Assembly: GCA_031266635.1 (NCBI GenBank)
Contig: JAISAN010000012.1
Coordinates: forward strand, 1 to 14,003
Length of the DNA: 14,003 bases
Direction of reading: 5' to 3'
Source: Treponema sp.
GTDB lineage: Bacteria; Spirochaetota; Spirochaetia; Treponematales; Breznakiellaceae
The translations under genes and the position numbers were made by a program. Shown here piece after piece: positions 5,950 to 11,753 of this stretch. The notes beneath the pieces were generated by a model. It was not told the DNA's origin. It saw only the letters and a list, made by a program, of their open reading frames with translations, and did no database searches. How positions within the stretch are numbered: position 1 is the stretch's first letter; every line of letters starts with the position of its first letter.

Positions 5950-6789
5950 CTAATTTGGTGAGACTATGGGATTCCTCATGACGGCATAGAGCTTACGGAG
6001 CCGGGGAGCCAATTCATATTCCGCTAAATCCCCTACCAGAACCGCATCCCTGGTTTCATAGGCCGCCAGGAGTTCCCTTAACGCCGCGCCGAATTCTTCA
6101 ATATAATCGGCTACAAGAATATCATCTACTTTCAGGGCGCTTGTATCAAGCCCCCCGGTTCTCAACAGGTTAAAAATGCGGAAAACTTTTTCAGCGACAT
6201 TGGAAAAAATCTGAATGGTTTCTACCGCCCGGCTGTCTTTGCCGGTTTGAATGTCCAGGGGCAGGTCTTCAAGCCGGCGGACAAGGCCTTCGAGCAGCGG
6301 TTCCGCCCTGTTTAGTTCCCCGGCCGGGTCTTCCAGTTCCCGGAGCCGTTCATCAATAATCCCCTGGAATTCCGCGGGTTCAAAGCCCTCGCCGGAAAAT
6401 GTTTTGTCCGCCCATTGATATATTTCCGGGAGCTGCCCGGAAAGAAAACAGGCCGCGGGGCTTTGCCGCCAGCGGGCAGCGATACTTTTTTTTTCCTCAA
6501 ACCCCGCCTGTTCATATTCCGCCATATCCTCACGGGTATAAAGTAATGCCTCCGCCGTTAATTCCACCAGGGAACTGGTTCTGATATCAAGGGTTTTAAT
6601 ATTGGCGAGTTCCCGGTCAAAAATGGCTTCCAGAGAACCGGAGGGCGCCGTTTTTCCGTCTATCTCCAGGCCGCTTAAACGGTATCCCGAACCTTGCAGC
6701 CAGTTATCCAGACCGGCAAGAATATCGCCGATGTTTTTTTCCGTTTCCAGGATTATGTCCGCCGGCTTTCCGTTAATGGTTATGGTCAT
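5950..6789 (-). CDS. Unknown 279-aa protein in the post-fliD slot
   Basis: I cannot assign this to a named family. It begins two bases after the fliD stop, with a weak AGGT site, and ends 8 bases before the PilZ gene start, so it is part of the flagellar operon. Residues 1-60 look like a small beta-rich unit (MTITINGKPADIILE, RLSGLEIDGKTA). The remainder is acidic and almost wholly helical, without cysteine clusters, signal peptide or membrane segment. The C-terminal part (about 190-275) is a run of amphipathic helices ending in VGDLAEYELAPRLRKLYAVM. In many bacteria the gene after fliD encodes the flagellin chaperone FliS or the FliD chaperone FliT; this protein is longer and shows no recognisable FliS signature. 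A chaperone or export role is a positional inference only. Confidence 0.88.
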   Translation of the reverse strand: MTITINGKPADIILETEKNIGDILAGLDNWLQGSGYRLSGLEIDGKTAPSGSLEAIFDRELANIKTLDIRTSSLVELTAEALLYTREDMAEYEQAGFEEKKSIAARWRQSPAACFLSGQLPEIYQWADKTFSGEGFEPAEFQGIIDERLRELEDPAGELNRAEPLLEGLVRRLEDLPLDIQTGKDSRAVETIQIFSNVAEKVFRIFNLLRTGGLDTSALKVDDILVADYIEEFGAALRELLAAYETRDAVLVGDLAEYELAPRLRKLYAVMRNPIVSPN

Positions 6790-6791
6790 AG

Positions 6792-8822
6792 TTACCTGTT
6801 ATTACTGTTTTGCTGGCTGAATTGATCAAGGGACGTGGCCATCCGTTCCATCCGGTTATACGCCCCTTCCATTTGACCATATTGCAGTTTCAGGGCCGCT
6901 TCTTTTGCCGCAAGCTGCCGTTCCATAGTATCGATCCGCCGCTTGTCCTGGCTAATCCGGGAATCAATGGTTCCGGTTTTCAGGGATACAAGGCCGCCGC
7001 TTTCTACAAAAGGTTTTGCCAGGGTATCTATCATATACGCAAGGCCGGAATCAACAATCAGGTCCCCGTTGGTATCGGAACCGAATAACTGCTGAATGGC
7101 GGGCAGCTTTGCGGAAATCGCCTCGTCCAGGGCTTTTTCGTCAATTTCAAGGTATCCCCGCAGCCGGGACGGATCGTAGCTTCCGCCGCCGGACCTTCGC
7201 ACATCGGTTCCGACACCGATCTGGGTCAGCAGGGCCATGTCCCGTTCCTGGGAAGTGGGGTAGGGGCTTGCCGCCGTCCGCTGGAGGGTATTCTTAAACT
7301 GATTAAGGGTTGAATCCCCGGAAAATACCCCCTGACGTTTCCGCATTGCTTCCTGTTCATCGGCGGAAAGGTAGGAAAGTTCCTCAATGATCCGGTCGTC
7401 ATTCCGGGTCAATACATTGATCTCCGCCATAAGGCGGTTATAGTTGCCCACCAGGGATATAATGGCGTTTTTGACCCCTTCCCGGTCGGGCTGGATCCCC
7501 AGGGTAACCGGCCGTTCTGAAATTCCCCGGACGGTAAGGGTAACTCCGGGGATAAGATCATCAATACTGTTGGAAGGCCGCTTGATCTCTATGCCCTCCA
7601 TAGAAACCACGGCGTCCTGGGCCTGGGAGACCGCATGCCGGGCTTTGACGCCGCCCTGCGCGGTGGGATCAAGAATTGTGATATTCCGCAGGGAAATATT
7701 CCGGTGGGTGTTGTCGTTTTCGATATTAATGGCCGTAATGGTTTTTCCCGCCGCCACTTCCTCAAGCCGGTACTGCCGGGTGGAAAAATCAGACGAATCC
7801 TGAATGGGCGGCAGGGAAACAGTGGTCCCGTCGGAAAAGGACAGGGACAGGAGCCCCAGGTTGTCAACCCGGGGAGGAATTTCCGGCGGCGTCCATTCAG
7901 GCAGGGGGGTCTGGGAGGGATCGTTTTCAATCACGATGCCTCCGTAGGAGATCGAACCGGCGGAAGGCGTCGAAGGGCCCGGAGGCGGCGCGGGTATATC
8001 CCGTTCCGTATCGCTTAAAAGCGCGGTGGAGGTTTCCAGCCGCAAAACCAGCGCCGCGTCGTAGGCAAGCGGCGGATTGAGGGGTATGGACGCGGCGGCC
8101 CCGGCCCTTACCCGCAGGATATTGTCTTCCACGGAAGCCTCGCCCGAAGCGGCGGGATTTATCCTGACGGTCCGGGTGTCCAGGGAAATATCCCGGCGGG
8201 AACTGTAGACCGGTTCCACCAGGCCTGCCCGGATTGCGAGTTTTTCCGCGTCTCCGGAAAAGCCCAGGCGGTTTTCCGCCCCGGTAACTTTGGATTCAAT
8301 TAAAAGGGACTTGGCGCCCCGCTCCACGGCGATCAGGCTGGCCCCTATTTTGTCCCGTCCCCGGCGGTTCAGGGCCTCGGTAAATTCTTTGAGGCTCCCC
8401 CCCCGGAAATTAAAGGATATTTCATCCTGGCCCACGGTAAAGGTATATGTTCCGCCCTCGACCGTAAAAGAATTGTCCAGGGGAGGGGAGAGGAAACGGT
8501 CCGCCTGGGCAGTCTGCTTCACCGTAAAACGGTAATCCTGCTCGGCCGCTTCACGAGTGGCCGTGCCGGTAATAACCGATTCATCGGAGGAACCGGCGAT
8601 ACGGTCGTTAAAGGGGTTTTGAAATGAAAAAAGGAGCCGCGCACTGTCCCGCAGGGAATTTACCCGGCGGCCAATTTCCTGCCAGTATGTTTTTTGGGTT
8701 TCCAGATTCTCAACATTTTTCTCAACCCGTTCTTTGGGGATCCGTTCAACCTTCATCAGGTCGTCGATGAGTTTCTCTGTATTAAACCGGCTTTTTACCC
8801 CCGGCACATAAATATCGGACAT
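6792..8822 (-). CDS. fliD: Flagellar filament cap protein FliD
   Basis: FliD (hook-associated protein 2) caps the growing filament and folds incoming flagellin. In spirochetes the filament lies in the periplasm. At 676 aa it is longer than enterobacterial FliD but close to other spirochete versions. The N-terminal D0/D1 region is typical: the opening motif IYVPGVKSRFNTEKLIDDLMK, then a coiled-coil segment and FKN/FxNPF-like FSFQNPFNDR. The C-terminal FliD_C region from about 430 ends in a long coiled coil (ERQLAAKEAALKLQYGQMEG) and a polar tail. A proline-rich stretch at about 275-320 (IPAPPPGPSTPS) lies between the halves and is probably exposed and flexible. The start ATG is 18 bases after the flaG stop; its AGGAG site is unusually close, leaving about one base before ATG. 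The conserved N-terminus nevertheless supports this start. Confidence 0.97.
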   Translation of the reverse strand: MSDIYVPGVKSRFNTEKLIDDLMKVERIPKERVEKNVENLETQKTYWQEIGRRVNSLRDSARLLFSFQNPFNDRIAGSSDESVITGTATREAAEQDYRFTVKQTAQADRFLSPPLDNSFTVEGGTYTFTVGQDEISFNFRGGSLKEFTEALNRRGRDKIGASLIAVERGAKSLLIESKVTGAENRLGFSGDAEKLAIRAGLVEPVYSSRRDISLDTRTVRINPAASGEASVEDNILRVRAGAAASIPLNPPLAYDAALVLRLETSTALLSDTERDIPAPPPGPSTPSAGSISYGGIVIENDPSQTPLPEWTPPEIPPRVDNLGLLSLSFSDGTTVSLPPIQDSSDFSTRQYRLEEVAAGKTITAINIENDNTHRNISLRNITILDPTAQGGVKARHAVSQAQDAVVSMEGIEIKRPSNSIDDLIPGVTLTVRGISERPVTLGIQPDREGVKNAIISLVGNYNRLMAEINVLTRNDDRIIEELSYLSADEQEAMRKRQGVFSGDSTLNQFKNTLQRTAASPYPTSQERDMALLTQIGVGTDVRRSGGGSYDPSRLRGYLEIDEKALDEAISAKLPAIQQLFGSDTNGDLIVDSGLAYMIDTLAKPFVESGGLVSLKTGTIDSRISQDKRRIDTMERQLAAKEAALKLQYGQMEGAYNRMERMATSLDQFSQQNSNNR

Positions 8823-8840
8823 ACTCCTCTTAATTTACTG

Positions 8841-9248
8841 CTAAACCCGTTGATCAAACAAAAAACCAATGGTTTCTTTAAGTTTATTGTGCAATCGCTG
8901 CAATTCTTCCGGGGGCAGTACCTTAATCACTTTATCGGTTTCTCCGTCAATAACCTTGACCGTTACTTCATTGGACTCATGATCAACGACAAATTTGAGT
9001 TTTTTGTTGAATGCGAGGCTTATCCGCTCAAGGTCTACAACAGCGGCTTTGAGGATCTGCGGATTTCTATCCACAGCCTCCCGATTTCCCGGCAGGGATG
9101 ATTCAAATCGTTCAATGGCGGCGGCTTTTAACTCCGCCGCGCGGCTTTGTGCTCTCTGCTGATATTGTGCAGATACCCGGTCCTTGGGAAGTTCCTGTTG
9201 GGAGACAAGACTAATCCTGTTACCCAGCATTGATATAGGTATACCCAT
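8841..9248 (-). CDS. flaG: FlaG-family flagellar protein
   Basis: FlaG proteins are small accessory proteins usually encoded beside flagellin or fliD; loss in other bacteria alters filament length, though the biochemical role is not settled. The 135-aa product has a variable, basic, partly helical N-terminal half (residues 1-75) and the conserved FlaG domain at about 77-135. There, NKKLKFVVDHESNEVTVKV and IDGETDKVIKVLPPEE form the typical strand-turn-strand, followed by a helix (LQRLHNKLKETIGFLFDQ). The start ATG has a good GGGAGG site 7 bases upstream. It is the first gene of the fliD run; an upstream terminator separates it from flaB, and its leader contains two hairpins. The call is confident. 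Confidence 0.93.
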   Translation of the reverse strand: MGIPISMLGNRISLVSQQELPKDRVSAQYQQRAQSRAAELKAAAIERFESSLPGNREAVDRNPQILKAAVVDLERISLAFNKKLKFVVDHESNEVTVKVIDGETDKVIKVLPPEELQRLHNKLKETIGFLFDQRV

Positions 9249-9266
9249 GGTAGTACCTCCCTGTAC

Positions 9267-9292
9267 TGCGGTTCAAAAAATTGTGAACCGCA
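9267..9292 (-). repeat. Perfect 9-bp hairpin just before the flaG RBS
   Basis: TGCGGTTCA (9267-9275) and TGAACCGCA (9284-9292) pair around an 8-nt AT-rich loop. The foot is about 7 nt upstream of the flaG GGGAGG. The loop lacks GGA, unlike the flaB leader hairpins. Confidence 0.85.
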
Positions 9293-9329
9293 CTTATATT
9301 CCGCCAATCCGTGGCTGGAACCAAATATG

Positions 9330-9368
9330 GGAACCTCTGAAAACCCCGGTTGGGTTTCCAGAGGTTCC
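9330..9368 (-). repeat. 17-bp inverted repeat in the flaB - flaG gap
   Basis: Arms 9330-9346 and 9352-9368 pair over 17 positions, with one G-U pair in minus-strand RNA and loop CGGTT on the plus strand. The apical core matches the repeat at 3201-3241. It lies between the flaB terminator and the flaG start and has no U tract of its own. Confidence 0.9.
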
Positions 9369-9378
9369 TCAGTAATTC

Positions 9379-9415
9379 AAAAAAGGGCGGAGAAGGGCGC
9401 GAGCTTCTCCGGCCC
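9379..9415 (-). terminator. Intrinsic terminator of the downstream flaB gene
   Basis: In minus-strand RNA a GC-rich hairpin (GGGCCGGAGAAG pairing with CTTCTCCGCCC, one bulge, short loop) is followed at once by six U. It lies about 75 nt after the flaB stop codon. It should end the flagellin transcript and separate it from the flaG-fliD run. Confidence 0.88.
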
Positions 9416-9488
9416 TGCGTCTTAAAAGACGACGTCCAGCGGCCTCTTAAAACGCTTAAAAAACAACAACAGAATGATCCGTTTCTTC

Positions 9489-10343
9489 TTAACCAAGGAG
9501 CTGAAGCACCGACTGGGTCCGCACATTGGCCTGAGCCAGCATGGCGTTCCCCGCCTGGGACAAAATCGAATCCTTGGTAAAGGTTACCATTTCCGATGCC
9601 ATATCCGCATCCCGAATCCGGGATTCCGCGGCCTGAAGATTTTCAGCGGCAATAGCAACGCCTTCAGCGGCCATTTCAAACCGGTTCTGATACGCGCCAA
9701 GATCGGCCCGTTGTTTAGATACCGCCTTTAAAGCGGTATCCACAGCCCCGATAGCCATATTCGCCTCTTCAGGGGTAGCAATGGAAACATTACCTGCTTC
9801 ACCTTGAGCGTTCTGCAAGCCAAGGGCGGCGGCGGTCATGGTACCTACAAAGATCCGTTCGTTCTGATCCATGTTGGCCCCAATCTGGAGCTGCATAACC
9901 CGGCCTACTACTGAATCCCGGGCAAAGCCCCCGGTCAGCATGTTCATACCGTTAAATTGAGCATGGCTCGCAATACGGTTGACTTCATCGACCAACTGGG
10001 AAACTTCCACCTGGATCTGCATCCGGTCCTCGTCAGAATAAATTCCGTTGGCGGACTGGACCGACAGTTCCCTCAGGCGGTGCAGAATATCCTGGGTTTC
10101 CTGAAGGTAACCTTCAGTAGCCTGGATAAAAGACACGCCGTTCTGGATATTGCGTTCCGCCTGATTCAGACCCCGGATTTGGCTCCGCATTTTTTCGGAG
10201 ACCGCAAGCCCGGAAGCGTCGTCCCCGGCGCGGTTAATCCGCTGCCCGGAACTGAGCTTTTCAATACTCTTCGCCACATCAGCCTGGGTAACCCCAAGCT
10301 CACGGTTAGCGTAGAGGGCGCTCATGTTGTGATTTATTATCAT
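9489..10343 (-). CDS. flaB: Flagellin FlaB core filament protein (second copy)
   Basis: FlaB proteins polymerise into the core of the spirochete periplasmic flagellar filament. At 284 aa this protein consists only of the D0 and D1 domains. The N-terminal flagellin domain (about 1-140) begins MIINHNMSALYANREL and contains the near-invariant GDDASGLAVSEKMRSQIRGL. The C-terminal domain (about 200-284) carries AESRIRDADMASEMV and ends in NVRTQSVLQLLG. No signal peptide is present, as expected for type III export. The start ATG follows an ACGGAGG site by five bases. It is highly similar to the flaB copy 334 bp upstream but differs most around residues 140-175. An intrinsic terminator follows. A hairpin with a GGA loop in its leader suggests CsrA control. 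The symbol is at family level; I cannot match it to a numbered FlaB paralog. Confidence 0.97.
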   Translation of the reverse strand: MIINHNMSALYANRELGVTQADVAKSIEKLSSGQRINRAGDDASGLAVSEKMRSQIRGLNQAERNIQNGVSFIQATEGYLQETQDILHRLRELSVQSANGIYSDEDRMQIQVEVSQLVDEVNRIASHAQFNGMNMLTGGFARDSVVGRVMQLQIGANMDQNERIFVGTMTAAALGLQNAQGEAGNVSIATPEEANMAIGAVDTALKAVSKQRADLGAYQNRFEMAAEGVAIAAENLQAAESRIRDADMASEMVTFTKDSILSQAGNAMLAQANVRTQSVLQLLG

Positions 10344-10348
10344 ATAAC

Positions 10349-10384
10349 CCTCCGTGTGTTAATTTGCCCGGCCATCCCTGGCCG
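10349..10384 (-). promoter_or_regulatory. Candidate CsrA-binding leader of second flaB
   Basis: In minus-strand RNA, stem CGGCCA/TGGCCG (10384-10369) shows a GGGA loop, giving AGGGAU, a match to the CsrA ANGGAN motif placed in a hairpin loop. Exactly 15 nt later comes ACGGAGG (10355-10349), a second ANGGAN site that is also the ribosome-binding site, five bases before ATG. The upstream flaB leader has the same design with unrelated stem bases. CsrA binding is inferred. Confidence 0.55.
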
Positions 10385-10554
10385 AAGCCGCGCCGCACGA
10401 ATGGTCTTCCCGGAGGCAGTTTCGCGCCGCCGCCCCCGGAAATAACCAAAACGGCACGAAACGGTTATTCATGGGAGGAAGGGAAAATCCTTCCCTGGTC
10501 ATGGATAAACGTTCCGAACCGCCGTACGCCAACATTCTGGTTTTTAGGCCAAAA

Positions 10555-10582
10555 TGCCTACGCAACAGAAGGTTTTTGTCAA
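10555..10582 (-). promoter_or_regulatory. Possible sigma-70-type promoter of second flaB
   Basis: TTGACA (10582-10577), a perfect -35, lies 16 nt before TAGGCA (10560-10555), a poor -10. This would give a leader of about 200 nt. The alternative is read-through from the upstream flaB. Confidence 0.25.
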
Positions 10583-10590
10583 AGAACCCC

Positions 10591-10660
10591 GGAAAACCCC
10601 CAGTTAAGGGGATTTTTCCGCTTTTTTACGGCAGGGGAGGGCCCTACAGGAACCTCCCCT
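10591..10660 (-). terminator. Two hairpins after the upstream flaB gene, possible weak terminator
   Basis: AGGGGAGG/CCTCCCCT (10633-10640 and 10653-10660) form a perfect 8-bp stem starting 18 nt after the stop codon. A second repeat, GGAAAACCCC with GGGGATTTTTCC (10591-10600 and 10608-10619), follows. Neither has a proper U tract, so they may trim or stabilise the flaB mRNA or terminate only partly. Confidence 0.4.
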
Positions 10661-10677
10661 ACTATAAATGTACTACT

Positions 10678-11538
10678 CTACTGGAGAAGTTGCAAGACTG
10701 AAGTGGTCCGCTGGTTTGCCTGGGCCAGCATGGCCGTTCCCGACTGGGTCAGAATCTGATCCCGCATATAGGTTACCATCTGGTTAGCCATATTGGTATC
10801 CCGAATCCGGGATTCCGAAGCCTGGAGGTTTTCCGCGCCCACATCAAGGCCGACCACCGCGTGTTCCAGCCGGTTCTGATAGGCTCCCAGATCCGCCCGC
10901 TGTTTGTTGATCTTCCGCAGCGCGGTGTCCAGAGTCCCGATAGCCCGGTTGGCATCTTCGGGGGTCTCGATGGTGATGAAGGTTTCATCCCCGACATTGC
11001 GAATTCCCAGTCCTTTGCTGGTCATGGTGCCGATAAAAACCTGCTCCCGCTGATCCATGTTGGCGCCGATATGGAACCACATGGAGCCGGTAATAAGGTT
11101 TTCCCCGGTTTGACGGGCAAAACGGCCGGTGAGCATATTCATGCCGTTGAACTGGGCATGGCTGGCGATACGATCTACCTCGTCGACGAGCTGGGAAACT
11201 TCCACCTGGATCTGCATCCGGTCCTCGTCGGAGTAGATGCCGTTTGAAGCCTGGACGGCCAGTTCCCGCATCCGCTGGATAATATCCTGGGTCTCCTGGA
11301 GATAACCTTCGCTAGTCTGGATGAAGGAAATACCGTTTGAGGCGTTGGCGGAGGCCTGGTTCAGGCCCCTGATTTGGCTCCGCATTTTTTCGGAAACCGC
11401 CAGGCCGGAAGCGTCATCTCCCGCACGGGTGATCCGAAGCCCGGAAGAGAGCTTCTCCATAGATTTGGTAAGGTTGTTTTGGGTAACCTTGAGGGACCTG
11501 TCGGCGAACATTGCGCTCAGGTTGTGGTTGATGATCAT
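10678..11538 (-). CDS. flaB: Flagellin FlaB core filament protein (first copy)
   Basis: This 286-aa flagellin is a second FlaB core protein of the periplasmic filament, again with only D0 and D1 domains. It opens MIINHNLSAMFADRSLKV, carries GDDASGLAVSEKMRSQIRGL in the N-terminal domain, and ends NQRTTSVLQLLQ. The C-terminal helix motif is ASESRIRDTNMANQMV. The start ATG has an ACGGAGG site five bases upstream. Its promoter resembles the sigma-28 flagellar type and its leader contains two hairpins, one with a GGA loop. It is separated by 215 bp from the end of rarA, so the flagellin block begins here. A 39-bp stretch (11191-11229) is identical to the other copy although flanking codons differ. 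Paralog numbering (B1, B2, B3) cannot be assigned from this window. Confidence 0.97.
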   Translation of the reverse strand: MIINHNLSAMFADRSLKVTQNNLTKSMEKLSSGLRITRAGDDASGLAVSEKMRSQIRGLNQASANASNGISFIQTSEGYLQETQDIIQRMRELAVQASNGIYSDEDRMQIQVEVSQLVDEVDRIASHAQFNGMNMLTGRFARQTGENLITGSMWFHIGANMDQREQVFIGTMTSKGLGIRNVGDETFITIETPEDANRAIGTLDTALRKINKQRADLGAYQNRLEHAVVGLDVGAENLQASESRIRDTNMANQMVTYMRDQILTQSGTAMLAQANQRTTSVLQLLQ

Positions 11539-11543
11539 GTCAT

Positions 11544-11583
11544 CCTCCGTGATGATAGTGTTCCAAAGGCATCCGTGCCTTTG
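11544..11583 (-). promoter_or_regulatory. Candidate CsrA-binding leader of first flaB
   Basis: In minus-strand RNA, the perfect 8-bp stem CAAAGGCA/TGCCTTTG (11583-11564) carries a CGGA loop, giving ACGGAU, a good match to the CsrA loop motif. Exactly 15 nt later ACGGAGG (11550-11544) forms both the ribosome-binding site and a second ANGGAN site, five bases before ATG. This resembles the two-site CsrA control known for Bacillus subtilis hag. Protein binding itself is inferred. Confidence 0.6.
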
Positions 11584-11603
11584 TTTTGGTCAATCGTTCT
11601 CAT

Positions 11604-11630
11604 ACCCGGGAATCCGCGGAATTTCCGGGT
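11604..11630 (-). repeat. Inverted repeat in the first flaB leader
   Basis: ACCCGG and CCGGGT arms enclose the palindrome TCCGCGGA. It lies between the predicted sigma-28 promoter and the GGA-loop hairpin, so it would form in the flaB mRNA leader. Confidence 0.55.
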
Positions 11631-11654
11631 AAAAAAAACAACTAACCAGTTCTT

Positions 11655-11682
11655 TTTTCGGCAGACCGGAGGAAAAACTTTA
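11655..11682 (-). promoter_or_regulatory. Sigma-28 (FliA)-type flagellar promoter of first flaB
   Basis: On the minus strand TAAAGTTT (11682-11675) matches the FliA -35 at all eight positions, and GCCGAAAA (11662-11655) matches the -10 GCCGATAA at seven of eight. They are 12 nt apart, one more than the 11 nt of the enteric consensus. The start of transcription would be near 11648, giving a leader of about 110 nt with two hairpins. Flagellin is the classic sigma-28 target. Confidence 0.75.
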
Positions 11683-11753
11683 GCTTTTTTTGAAAAAAAA
11701 TAGAGAAAATCGAAGATGGGGTTCCCGCCGGAAATATGGGCGTTTCGTATCCG

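Larger units (their letters stand above)
10344..10677 (-). other. 334-bp intergenic region between the two flaB genes
   Basis: No gene is supported here. In transcription order it holds two inverted repeats after the upstream flaB stop (10660-10633 and 10619-10591), a possible sigma-70-type promoter near 10582-10555, a few small inverted repeats (for example GGAAGG/CCTTCC at 10477-10494 and AATAACC/GGTTATT near 10440-10470), and the flaB leader hairpin at 10384-10369 followed by the RBS. No sigma-28-type box comparable to that of the upstream flaB was found. Confidence 0.75.

Noticed and set aside
10364..10759. Plus-strand frame of 131 codons across the gap between the flaB genes
   Set aside because: It spans several hairpins and ends antisense to the flaB C-terminus; composition is not protein-like and no motif is visible.
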